A stretch of DNA of 64,000 bases from Diplosphaera chodatii (taxonomy: Eukaryota; Chlorophyta; Trebouxiophyceae; Prasiolales; Stichococcaceae): positions 2,852,001 to 2,916,000 of the forward strand of contig JAALGY010000033.1 of the NCBI GenBank assembly GCA_032358165.1, read 5' to 3'. A program made the translations under genes and the position numbers. The notes under the pieces were generated by a model that was given only the letters and a program-made list of their open reading frames with translations, ran no database searches and was not told the origin of the DNA. The number at the start of each line of letters is the position of its first letter. Position 1 is the stretch's first letter. Of this stretch, positions 22,243 through 32,412 are shown piece after piece.

Positions 22243-25200
22243 ATGCAGCTGTGGACGCCGTGCTCGCGAATGCTTTTTGCTGCGGGCCGCCTAGGCAGTA
22301 TGCAAGCGCTGAGAACACTGGCCGTTGATGCCCACGCGGTGCTCGGCGTGTCTGTGCTCCCAAGCAGACCATGCATGCCAACGCACAGAGAGCGGCATGT
22401 GCCGCCAGCCCGGCAGCACTCCGTGCGCACCTATGCAGCAACAGCAGGTGTTCGGCATGTTCTTGAGACCTGCACTTTGAACCACACATGCATGACATTG
22501 ATTGGACATACGACGATACGCGGCGTGTGCGGATGCAGGCGCTGCAAAAACAAAGCGCGTCTACAGGTGTTCGGAATGCGGAGAGACCTCGCCGCAGTGG
22601 GGCGGCCGATGCCCTTCCTGCGATGCCTGGAACTCGTGAGTGAAGTCACGTTCCGAGTACGCAGCATACCATACATGCAGATGCGCCCACAGCAGCGGAT
22701 ATGCTCTCACTGCACAGCATGCTGCTGTGCCTGTCATAAACGCAAGGCAACCATGCACACAGGTTGTCAGCAGTTGTGGTACGGGAGGGTGGCGGCGGCG
22801 GCGGCGGTGGCGGAGCAGCAGCAGCGCGCAGCGTGGGTGCAGCCCTGGGCGGCGGGGGCGCAGCAGACGGCAGCAAGTGGGCATCGGTGCTCGACGGGCC
22901 AGCTGCGGGGCCCGCAACCGGACGCACCTTCGCGCAGCGCCGGCAGTGGGTCGAGGGATCAGACAGTGAGCTGCGGCGCATGTGCACATGCAGCAGAGGC
23001 ATGTGTGCAGTGTGCAGAGGTTGCCGGCGGCCAGCTGAGGTCATGTGAGCATCGTGGCCTTCATGGTACAGTGGCATGGCACAGGGCCGCAGCGGATATC
23101 AGAGGTGCGGCAGCGGGGGTACGGCAGCGCGTGGCGGCTGCCGCTGGCAGGCGCCAACGGCGCGGAGCTGGGCCGGGTGCTGGGCGGCGGCGTGGTGCCC
23201 GGCTCCATGATTCTCATCGGCGGCGACCCGGGCGTCGGCAAGAGCACCCTGCTGCTGCAGGTGCGGGCGCCCTGTCAGGCTGCCGTGCAGCTTGCACCTG
23301 CGCCAGGAAGCATGCCTGCAACCACGTCGTTTGGTGCACATTGCAGTGTTCAAGGATCATGCAAGACTTGACCCTGTGCAACCATGCCCCTGCCTGCAGG
23401 TGGCGGCAATGCTGTCGCAGGCGGGGCCAGCCCGCAAGCTCAGCAGCAGCCAGGCCAACGGCGCGGGGCCGCCGCCCGAGGAGGACTCGGTGTTTGAGGG
23501 CGAGGTGCTGTACGTCTCAGGTACGCAGCTGCCTGCTACTGCTCGGCTCAGCATGAGTTGATAGCATTGGCCCTCGACCAAAAATTGTCACACGTTGTTG
23601 TGCACCTCTTCACAATCCGGTGGTAATTGCAGGCGAGGAGAGCGTAGAGCAGATTGGCAGCCGGGCAGAGCGCATGAGTCTTCTTTCCAACAGCAACATC
23701 TTCCTGTACAGCGCTACCCGCATGGACGTGAGACAGACAGTGTGCATGCTCACTGCACCAGCAGATCTGCCAGCACCTCGCTGATGTTTACAATGTCTCA
23801 GCCGGGTCCTGTCGATGGGTCAGTGCTGACACAATTTCACATGCACCTACAGGCCATCTTGCAGGAGATTGTCGAAATGCAGCCCGTGGCGGTCATCATC
23901 GACTCCATTCAGACAGTCTATCTGGATGATGTCAACGGCAGCGCTGGCAGCGTCAGTCAGGTATCTGTCCCCCATGTGCCTGCTGCTGCTGTTGAGCTGC
24001 AGGCGACGCAGCGACAGATTCGGTCAAGTGAAACTTTACAGCGCCTGCAGAGTTAGCAAGACTGCCTGATATGCACTACGTATTTCAGGTTCGTGAGTGT
24101 GCCACGGCACTGCTTCACGTTGCCAAGCGGGAGAAGATACCCATTTTTCTCATCGGTCACGTCACCAAGGTGTGCTGCTGCCTGCCCTGCTTGCTGACCA
24201 TCTGCACCATGGACGAGCGTACATGTAGACAGGTGGAAGTGTACCCCATCGTGTGCCACGTGCAGTCGGGTGAGATTGCGGGGCCGCGGGTGCTGGAACA
24301 CGTGGTGGATGTGGTGCTGTACATGGAGGGCGAGCGCCAGCAGTCGTACCGGCTGCTGCGCGGCATCAAGAATCGCTATGGCGCAACAGATGAGGTGGGC
24401 CTGAAAGCCTCTACCTTGCCTCTCTTGGGTTTACATTGCTAGCACCTTGCATTGGCGGCCCTTGTAGGCTCAACCCCAAGCCGCACAGGATGTGTCGTAT
24501 GTCTTGCTGGTCGTGTCGGCAGGTGGGCGTGTTTGCCATGGGCGAGGAGGGGCTGACGGCGGTGGAAAACCCCAGCGAGATGTTCCTCAGCGAGCGCAGC
24601 AGCTCGCCCGGCGTGAGCTCCGCGGTGACCGTCACGCTGGAGGGCACCCGCCCGCTGCTGCTGGAGGTGCAGGCGCTGTGCTCGCCCACCCACCAGGTCA
24701 GCATGCTCCTGTAGATCTGCAGCCGACTTCTGTACTGGAGGCGCCTAAACAGCAGGGCTGCTGCACACTACTGACTGTGCGATCCAGCGTGCTGCATTCC
24801 TGGTGGTAGCATGCTGCTGCCGGCTCTGTGCCCACTTTCAATGCTGCGGACCGATAACTAACTGTAGCACATTGGGTGGAAGCAGGGCACGCCGCCGGTG
24901 CGCGTGCCAAATGGCGTGCACCGCGATCGGCTGAGCCTCATCCTGGCGGTGCTGTCCAAGCACACCGGCGTCAAACCCTTTGCTGTGAACGTGCACACGA
25001 ATGTGGTCGGCGGCATGACCATGCGGTGGGTTCTCGGTCTGCTGCAGCTGCATTGTCGCCGGCTATGCAGGTAGCACTCCTGTTCCATGCCAGCTGGACG
25101 CAGGTGGTCCCTTGGTGAGAGCTGCATCAAAACGTGTGCAGGGAGCCATCAACGGACCTGGCAATTGCCCTGGCGGTTGCATCCAGCTACTACAACCGCG

Positions 25201-25865
25201 GTGTGCCGAAGATGATGGCGGTCATTGGGGAAATGGGCTTGGCTGGCGGGCTGCGGTGTGGACTCTTGTACATGCATGCAGCTGTGCAGCATGGCATGGC
25301 CCCTCTTGAACCGCAAGGTCTCAGTGGGGTGCCAAAGTGAGGCAATTAGCACGCCTTCCATCGAGAAGAAGAAGTTGCATGCTCACAGGCAAGTGGGCCA
25401 CCTGGAGCGCCGCCTTGCAGAGGCTGCCAAGCTGGGCTTCACACAGGTGCTGAACAGTCCCAGCTGCCGCAGCCACGTGAGCGGTCCCGAGCACTCAACA
25501 CAGATGCATGGTGCAGAGTGGAACAGGCGAGTGATCTGTATCTTAAGCTGCGCAGGTGATTGTGCCCTATCCAGCAGCTGGGCCGTCGACTAAGGCCTTT
25601 CAGAAGACTGCCAGCCGCCTCAAGGGCATACAGCTGACGCCGTGCCGCACAGTGGCCGAGGTATACATCAGTGGACCCTGATCTCGCTGTATCCTGATTA
25701 CACAATTGGAATGTACTTCTGAACTGCTTGCAGTGGCAGCTGTGCGACTGGTTGGGTGCTTGCTGCCCACAGGCCATTCAAGTGGCGCTTGGTGGCAACT
25801 TGGACAAACCGAGAGGGCGGCGCAAAAGCGCTGGCGATGATGAGGACGATGAGGAGGTTGACTGA
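22243..25865 (+). CDS. RADA: DNA repair protein RadA/Sms, organelle-targeted
   Basis: Bacterial-type RecA-like helicase for recombination intermediates, here nuclear-encoded. The ATG at 22243 opens a leader of about 65 residues rich in Arg/Ser/Ala and poor in acidic residues, which suggests plastid or mitochondrial import. The next exon has the zinc finger [20 protein letters not shown] (C-x2-C ... C-x2-C). A Gly/Ala-rich exon (about 22770-22966) precedes the ATPase core. [10 protein letters not shown] is Walker A (about 23221-23250). Then come [37 protein letters not shown] (Walker B region), [20 protein letters not shown], and [11 protein letters not shown] for the family KNRFG motif. C-terminal Lon-like exons hold [39 protein letters not shown] and [15 protein letters not shown]. 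The end is acidic ([10 protein letters not shown]) before TGA at 25863-25865. Confidence 0.93.
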
Positions 25866-26382
25866 CACCAGTCAACCTCCGAGTGCGTACAATCAGCATG
25901 TATTACAGACGTCGCATGGGCCACATTTCGATCAGCCAGATTCTGTATCGCCTGTTGGTTACATCAGGGGTCAGTGCAACACCGCACACTCTTTTGTAAG
26001 ACAGACATGCTTTTCGTTGCCTACTGTGCCTTTGTTGGGCCGTGGCTCAGCAGGCCTGCACCGTCAGCCACTTTTAGCAATGACCCAGATGGCTGAGACA
26101 CACAACTGCCATGTTCAGCCATCGCTCTAGCCGTCCTCAACCCCTTCCTGCGCCTGTGTTCGACAAGTTCGTGTCGAGTTCCGTGTCAAGCATCTGGCAC
26201 GGCTGCACGCTCCTGTGTATTGATGTATGCATCGACACGGTGCGCTACCACACTACCACATCTGTTGACCTACATCACCTCTGCTGTAGCAACAGTACGA
26301 GGCGAGAAAGGTCGCCGCCGTATTATTTAGAGGATGAGGGGTTGGGGAAGGGGGTTGGGAGGGTTGTTGGGGAGGAGGTGTT
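25866..26382. other. Intergenic region with a G-rich tract before U4
   Basis: 3' flank of RadA with a TGTAA at 25995-25999. A G-rich run on the plus strand occupies about 26332-26380 and directly abuts the U4 RNA 3' end; on the U4 strand it is a C-rich pyrimidine tract. No coding exon is recognised. Confidence 0.55.
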
Positions 26383-26531
26383 GAGGGGAGAGCAGCCCGG
26401 AGGCGCTCCCCTTCCAGAAATTGACTAAGGGCGTAAGCCACAAAGTCGGGGATTGGAGTTTGTTTTCAACCAGCAATTGTCGCGTCTCGGTTAGACCTCA
26501 TTAACTGCGACATTGCCCCAAGCGCAAAGAT
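26383..26531 (-). ncRNA. U4: U4 spliceosomal snRNA
   Basis: Read on the minus strand, the RNA starts AUCUUUGCGC (canonical U4 AGCUUUGCGC) at 26531. It contains the 5' stem-loop closed by GUCGC/GCGAC with the 15.5K k-turn elements AAUGAGG and CCGAGAC. The U6-pairing segment AUUGCUGGUUGAAAAC follows, then a central hairpin closed by GACU/AGUC, an Sm-like site AAUUUCUGG, and a GC-rich 3' hairpin (GGGGAG paired with CUCUCCCC) ending near 26383. At about 149 nt it is close to the usual 140-150 nt. Order and conserved blocks leave little doubt; the exact ends are inferred. Confidence 0.93.
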
Positions 26532-26690
26532 GGCGGTTTAGTGGTCGACGCTGACGACTGATGCAATCTGCACACCGTGGCACATGGCCCCAGTTATGGG
26601 TGCATGAACACATCCTTCGAGCACCTTCATTTCACACTCCAATGGCAGGACGTCCCGCCTGTCGCCATTGACAGCCACGCTTTATGCAGC

Positions 26691-29177
26691 ATGACTTCCT
26701 TCTCGGTGCTGTGGCAGGGCCGCGAGCACACCATTGCCCTTGCAGAGGAGGACACACTGAGGGACATTGGCTTCAGACTTGCTGCAGCAACTGGAACGTC
26801 CGTTGAAACCCTCAAGCTGCTGCAAGGTGGCCGCGTCATTGTGCCCTTCAGAGCGCCTACCGAGCGTGCCATCGCTGCAGGTGAAGCAACTGTTTGCACG
26901 AGGCATGCGCATGTGCACAACCCAGTCAGCACGATGCGCTGCTGCGGATTTACGCGCATCCAGTTTTCTGCGCATCCAGTGCACTGTCTCACAGTCGCCA
27001 CAACTTTGCAGCTGGCGTTGCAACAGGTCTGCAGCCTAACAGTCGAGTGCGCCTGTTAGCGAGTGCGCCGCATGATGTGGCTGTGGTCCGCAACAGCCGG
27101 GACTTGCCGGGACTGGCCGGCATGGAGCACGAAGCTCGGCGTGCAGCTGCGCGTCAGCGCGCAGCCGGCGTTGCAGACGTAACTTTGCCAACAGGTCTGG
27201 TTGCGCCTGCATTATGTGTGCCTCATCTGGAGCACATGGGTTTGCCGTAAACTTACTCTACACCGCTCACATATTTCTCTCTCTCCTGCATGCAGGGCCG
27301 TACACATTCCAACGGTTCCAGGTGTGGGATGGCCTGCCTTCAGACGCTTTCCCCAGCGCCGCACACGCCCTGAAGCTGCTCCACCGGCTGGCAGCAGATC
27401 GGGGCATTGTCGCCATCATGGCGAAACACAAATGGAGGTATGAGGCAACTTGTGCATGGCTGGGGAGTTTCACACGGTTACCGCATCTCGTGGTGGCAGT
27501 TTCTGCATGCAGAACTGAACCCAACTTGATAGTGTTCGTTGTGCACCCCAGCGTCGGCACGCTGAGCGAGATGCCGCCTGAGGGGAAGGTCGGCATCAGC
27601 CCGGTGTGCCTGCTGGGCGTCAACATCAACGCTGGCCAGGAGATCTCCCTGCGCCTGCGCACAGATGACCTGAAGGTAGGTCCTCTACACCGCTGGTAGA
27701 GTTGTGACCTTGCAGATCACTTGGTACGACAGCGTTGTCAAGCAAGGTGGCGGAGGTTGTAGATGCTCAAACATGTGCTGCCGCAGGGCTTTCGGCGGTA
27801 CCAGAAGATCAGAGAAACTTTGGTACACGAGCTGACACACATGGTGTGGGGTGACCACGACAATAACTTCAAGGAGCTCAACAGCCAGCTGCTGCGTGAG
27901 GCCTCACAGCTCGACTGGGCTTCGCAGCCAGGTAGGGGTCTGCAGTGTGGTGCTACGTGCCATGCATCCTAAGACCGTCAGGCATGAGAGGGACATGGAC
28001 ACCTCACTGAAGCAGTGCACTGAGCACATCATTGTGCCGGTGGCAGGTCGCACTGCAGGCGGATTCGCATCGGCAGAGGAGGACGATGACGGCCTGCTGG
28101 GGCCGCACGCCGAGCCCGTAGCTCACCGTCTGGGTGGCAGCGCACGCTCCGCGGCTGCGACTGTGGCAGCAGCGTCTGCAGCGCTGCAGCGCTCCCAGCA
28201 GGCGCAGGCCGCAGTCGGCATAGCTGGCATGGGCCACAGAGACCACCAGACAGAGGCTGCTGAGCAGGCCATGTCGCGCATGGGCGGCTCTGTGGAGGCG
28301 GCACCCCCTGATGCCGCGGGGCTGGGCGTCCGGCCACCGGGCCCCGAGACCAGCTGTCAGCAGGCAGCTGCTGCCTCAGATACTGTCCAGGCCCGCATCA
28401 ACAGCAAACAGCCAGCAGGTGCAGCACAGCCGCTGCATCCAATGCAGGAGGATTGCGGCAGCGATTGCCAGGCAGCAGCTCCCAGCTCAGCCTGCAGCCC
28501 GCCTCACCACAGCCTACCAGAAGCTGCCCAGTTAAGCGCGGTGCTTGACGATGCGGACGGCAGCAGCATGCCTATAGCTCCCGTCATTGCAGAGCAGCCG
28601 GAGGGGGCAGCCAGCGCAGACGCGCGGCAGCGCTACCAGCGGGTGCAGCGGGCGCTCGCAGCCCTGCTGGCCCGCGCACCCACCCCGCAGCAGCGGCAGC
28701 TCGTGCTGTCCAGCCTGCAGACCATCCTCCATGTGAGGCCCTTGCCTCGCCAGGCATGCTGATGCAGTGCTCAGTGCCGTTTGTGTGTCTCGTCTTCTTG
28801 CAAACCCAGCATGCTTCTGAACGTATGCTGCAGAATGCGCTGAACTCGGGCGACCCCAAGCACCGCCGCGTGCGCCGGCACAACCCCGCCTTCCAAAGTC
28901 GCCTGGGACAGTACCCAGAGGTGGGTCACACCTGCTGTTGCAGTGCTGCACCGTGACAGTTAGCTGTCTACATACGACGGGCCAATGAGTCTCAGAGCCA
29001 GTTGCCGGTGCAAATGCGATTGGCACTGATATGCTGATGCTACAGGCTGTGGAACTCATGAAGATCGCGGGCTTCACTGAAGAGCAAGAACCAGAACCGG
29101 CACTGGCACTCAAGCGGGACGATCCTGGCCTTATATGGCTGACGCTATCAGCAGTGAAGGACTCGATGGTGCACTAG
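26691..29177 (+). CDS. WLM-domain (WSS1-like) metalloprotease with ubiquitin-like and PUB-like domains
   Basis: Predicted zinc protease for ubiquitin- or SUMO-marked, DNA-bound or VCP/p97-linked proteins. The ATG at 26691 begins MTSFSVLWQGREHTIALAEE. This N-terminal ubiquitin-like fold runs through LRDIGFRLAAATGTSVETLK and LLQGGRVIV. WLM exons follow: YTFQRFQVWDGLPSDAFPSA, HALKLLHRLAADRGIVAIMA plus KHKWR, VGTLSEMPPEGKVGISPVCL plus LGVNINAGQEISLRLRTDDL, and LVHELTHMVWGDHDNNFKEL, which holds HExxH plus a third His. A long low-complexity Ala/Gln-rich region (about 28050-28610) leads to a C-terminal PUB-like part: HRRVRRHNPAFQSRLGQYPE, then AVELMKIAGFTEEQEPEPAL and DDPGLIWLTLSAVKDSMVH before TAG at 29175-29177. 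PUB domains bind p97, so the protein likely acts with it. Plants and fungi have the same architecture. Confidence 0.88.
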
Positions 29178-29626
29178 CCTCCGTGCTGTGCACACGCTTT
29201 TCCTCATATGCCACATTATATATGCACCTGGTCAGGACTTATCTGTATGTGTGTATAGCTAGACGCTCAGTGTCAGGTCGTCCACAGAACACCTTTAGTA
29301 TGTTGTACTCGTGTGCGGCAGCTTGTGCGTATCTGATTGTATTCGGCACGCTGGCAGCCTTGATGTCGCGCCTTTTACGTGTCAGGAAGCATAAAGTGTC
29401 AGAATGCAACTTGCTCCAGGGTGCGCAAAGCCCAGTACCACAAATGCCTCCTGCATCCTGCACACCGACGTGTTTGTGCATGTGCAACAGCCGAACAGTA
29501 CTACAGTAGCCCTCTTGACCAGTTGACCTTCAATAACCCGAACATTACATAAGGCGTCCATCATCGTGCACAGCATGCTTGTCCAGCCTTGCGGCCAGAG
29601 CATGCGGTAACCTGCGGCACCTACAG
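29178..29626. other. Spacer between two plus-strand genes
   Basis: 3' flank of the WLM gene and 5' flank of the TPR gene. A missing first exon of the TPR gene could lie here, because the candidate start at 29627 directly follows an AG. Nothing else is recognised. Confidence 0.4.
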
Positions 29627-30897
29627 ATGGCCATGCAGACAGATCGCTGGCTGCAGCTGCGTGACGTTGGCATCCGCTTCTCAGAAGCCCATCAGCACCA
29701 CGCGGCATGCCTGTATCTGACGGAAGCCTTGCAGCACCAGAACGAGGTGTGACATGCAGCAGTGCACCCTGCAACGCCATTTGGCGTTCATGCCCTTGTC
29801 CTGCGTGCCTGTCAGCGTCCTCAAGACGCCACGAGACGCGTATGTATATGCGTGTAAGTAGCAGCATAATGCAGTGACATGTCTGACGCCATCGTGGTGC
29901 TGCGTCCTGAGGCAACTGCGGCTGCGGGGCCAGATGGCGAGAATGCCACGCTGGCGGTGCTGTACAACGTGGGCCTGCAGCACCTGCTCCTGGGCCGCCA
30001 CACAGCCGCGCTGGCCTGCTTTCACGGCGCAGCTCCCGCGCTGCAGCATCAGCCACTGCTGTGGCTGCGCATGGCAGAGTGCGCCATTGGGCTAGCTGCT
30101 GCACCCGGAGCCGCTTCTGCAAGCCACGGCGGTTCACAACAGCGTGATGATCGCGCGAAGGGGCGGCAGAGCAGCCCGCACAGCAGCACCGCGGGCCAGC
30201 TGGCGCGGGCGGCTGAGTGGCTGCAGACGGCGCTGGCCCTCGCCGACAGCGCCTCCCCAGACCCTGCCGCCCCTCAGGTGCGAAACGAGCGTTCATGGGG
30301 TACCCGCAGCCTGAACAGGCGCCGCAGTTCAAACACAGGCGGTCGATATGAGGAGTGTGGCTGTGCTGCGGGAGGCCGGCTGATGTTGGGTGGAATTGCA
30401 CGCTGTAGGATAATGAGGCGGTCCGGCGGGCAGCACGGCATGCAGCAGCTCACGTCCAGCTGCAGCTTGGCAACCATCTGGCGGCGCTGCATCATGCGAC
30501 GGCCATATTGAGCAACGATCAGCACGCAGCAGCCGCTATGCAGGATGATGTGCGCTGCATTGCGGCCGAGTGCCTTGCGCTGGCCGGCAGACACAGCAAG
30601 GCAGTCGAGGTGCTTGTGCCTGCGGTCAAGGGCTCGGCTCCAACAGCGGCTCTTGATGAGCCTTCAGAGTTGCGAGAGAGCACGGCAAGGCTGCTCAGCT
30701 GTGCAGCAAGCGTGCAAGCGGCAGCAGGGGGTGCAGACAGCCTGCACGGTGCAGCACAGCATGCAAGTGCCGCACGCACGCTGCAACCAGACCCGTATGC
30801 CGCTGCGCTGCTGGGAGTCCAGGCAGAGCTGCTGGCAGGCAATGTGACAGGTGCCTTGCAATTGTTGAAACCAGCGCCGAGCGGCCGCGTTGGGTAG
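29627..30897 (+). CDS. TPR protein resembling CCR4-NOT subunit CNOT10
   Basis: TPR-type helical repeats. The first exon (ATG 29627) reads MAMQTDRWLQLRDVGIRFSE then AHQHHAACLYLTEALQHQNE. The second (about 29880-30276) reads SDAIVVLRPEATAAAGPDGE, then ATLAVLYNVGLQHLLLGRHT, ALACFHGAAPALQHQPLLWL and RMAECAIGLAAAP; the segment around QPLLWLRMAECAIG is typical of CNOT10, which helps bring CNOT11 into the deadenylase complex. A third exon from about 30412 reads EAVRRAARHAAAHVQLQLGN, LAALHHATAILSNDQ and AAECLALAGRHSKAVEVLV, and the frame ends PAPSGRVG then TAG at 30895-30897. The product, about 320 residues, is roughly half the usual CNOT10 length, so N-terminal exons may be missing or the gene reduced. 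TGTAA lies at 30920-30924. Confidence 0.6.
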
Positions 30898-31684
30898 CAC
30901 TTCTGACCGAGTTTCAACTTGTAACACCACAACAGATCCTGCACAGCGTTGTGACCCTGACTCGGTTGTGGCTGAACTTGCTGTTGGCAGCTGTTTGTAG
31001 CTGTCTATGTAGCTTTTAGGTTTGGAAGGCTGTGTCTGCACCATGTGTCCTCTGTCTCTCACCTGCTGCACTAGCTCGTGCATGGGTAACGTAAAGGTGA
31101 GCATGCTCAGCAGATGCATGGCAGCAGCGAGCGGGTTGAGGAGAGAGCTGTGGTGGTAGAGGTGGTGGTGGGGCATCGGAGCAACTGACCATGGCAGGAG
31201 AGAGTAGCATGCATGGGGCTCAACAGGTGGCGCAGATTGATTGGAAGTGGTATATTCTTGGTTATCATGCTTACGAAAATTGCAAACGGTTGATCGCATT
31301 CAAAGTCCCGGATCAAGACTGCTGTAAAACCATCAAAAGCGAGGTTGATGAAGACGACAGAATCGGCAAACGTCTGACCGGATTTCAAGCTAGTATCCGG
31401 CCACATTTGGCAGGTCACCAGCAACGAAGGAGCAGATGTACCAAATGTATGTGCCACCAAGGAAGCAACCAGCGACTGCCATGGCAGTCTTCAGGTTTCA
31501 AGACGTCTTGCAGTGGTCCCATCTGCAAGGAGGTCCTAATGGGTCAAGGCCTCGATGCCCCCAGCGCACAGAATTTCCACCAGCGCACCACTACATGCAC
31601 ACTATGCGCCACACATCCTATCCGTCGCTGCTGAGGACTCTTTGATGTTGCTGTGTCGTGATGATGAAGGACTTTCAAGCTGCC
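30898..31684. other. Gap with a compositionally distinct island
   Basis: After the TPR gene there is a T-rich 3' flank. At about 31230-31400 the sequence becomes AT-richer and is open on both strands over more than 100 codons (plus: IDWKWYILGYHAYENCKRLI; minus: VVFINLAFDGFTAVLIRDFE). Neither translation matches a family I know. A G-rich purine run lies at about 31133-31176. Confidence 0.4.
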
Positions 31685-32164
31685 TCACTCCGGCAGAACA
31701 ACGATATGATAGTCTTCGCCATCTTCACAGCCAACGTGGAAGAATGTATCGTAGAAGTCGTCCTCAGCAGTGGTAGGCCTGCGTTTCTTCACATGCTGTG
31801 ATCGGACGTCAGCAGCGCTGTGCATGTCAGCATCCGGCGCCCCCCTCTTGCGGGACTTCGTCATCAGACCACAGCAGTCAGCGTCACGGTGAGGTGACAC
31901 TCCGCTGTTTGGAGCGGGGGAGCACACTACACCCTGCAGCTGGCGCACCAGTTGCCGGCGGCGCTTGATGGCCATCTGCCTCCGTGGTGTGCCTACTGCT
32001 TTGCGCTTGCGTGTCTCTGCAGGTCCAGCATGACCGCTTGATTGCTGGGGTGCTTGCACCATCTGCAGCGTGTAGCCTATGCTGCTATTGAACACCATGC
32101 GGAACAGGTATGTCACACCTGCACGCACCAGGTTCTCGACGACTGACAGTCTACTCCACCCCAT
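31685..32164 (-). CDS. Small basic protein, unknown (single-exon ORF)
   Basis: A 159-codon minus-strand frame, ATG at 32164 and stop at 31685, begins 57 nt downstream of the U2 RNA 3' end on the same strand. No family recognised. The first 35 residues are mixed hydrophobic (RAGVTYLFRMVFNSSIGYTL). The middle carries several basic clusters (RKRKAVGTPRRQMAIKRRRQ, KSRKRG, KKRRP) that look like nuclear-localisation signals. The C-terminus is acidic (AEDDFYDTFFHVGCEDGEDY). The charge pattern is more gene-like than most shadow frames here, but there is no intron, domain or homologue to confirm it. Confidence 0.4.
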   Translation of the reverse strand: MGWSRLSVVENLVRAGVTYLFRMVFNSSIGYTLQMVQAPQQSSGHAGPAETRKRKAVGTPRRQMAIKRRRQLVRQLQGVVCSPAPNSGVSPHRDADCCGLMTKSRKRGAPDADMHSAADVRSQHVKKRRPTTAEDDFYDTFFHVGCEDGEDYHIVVLPE

Positions 32165-32220
32165 GATGATACAGTGGGATTGGGTGGGGAGGAGGGGGGT
32201 TGGGGTGTGTGGGGTGAAGC

Positions 32221-32412
32221 GGCTGGTCGGCGGAGGCGGTAGTGTGAGGCCTCAGCCAACCTGGTGTCCCTGCCGACACAAGTGCCGACGGTGGGTCACC
32301 GCCCAGAAAAATACATTTGATCGATTACTACCGAATCGGTAGTATATCAGCGATCAAACTGATAAGAACAGATACTACACTTGATCTTAGCCAAATAGGC
32401 CGAGAAAGGTAT
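32221..32412 (-). ncRNA. U2: U2 spliceosomal snRNA
   Basis: Read on the minus strand from 32412: AUACCUUUCUCGGCCUAUUU, GGCUAAGAUCAAGUGUAGUA and UCUGUUCUUAUCAG. This is the near-invariant U2 5' end, including the branch-point-pairing GUAGUA. Then come stem IIa (UAUCAG/CUGAUA), stem IIb (ACUACCG/CGGUAGU), an Sm-like site around GUAUUUUUCUGG, hairpins CGGUG/CACCG and GUGUC/GACAC, and terminal stem-loop IV. Loop IV is closed by GGUUGGC/GCCGACC and GAGGC/GCCUC with the 11-nt loop CUCACACUACC, matching the U2B''-bound loop of other U2 RNAs. At about 192 nt the size is normal. A TATA-like TTTATGAA lies about 24-31 nt upstream. The exact 3' end is inferred. Confidence 0.95.

Noticed and set aside
22243..23556. 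437-codon frame as the complete RadA start
   Set aside because: The true zinc finger (YRCSECGE) and Walker A exon are in other registers. Only the first about 65 codons of this frame are used.
26332..26380. G-rich run considered as a telomere-like or satellite repeat
   Set aside because: There is no regular unit such as TTTAGGG. It directly abuts the U4 3' end and is better read as a pyrimidine tract on the U4 strand.
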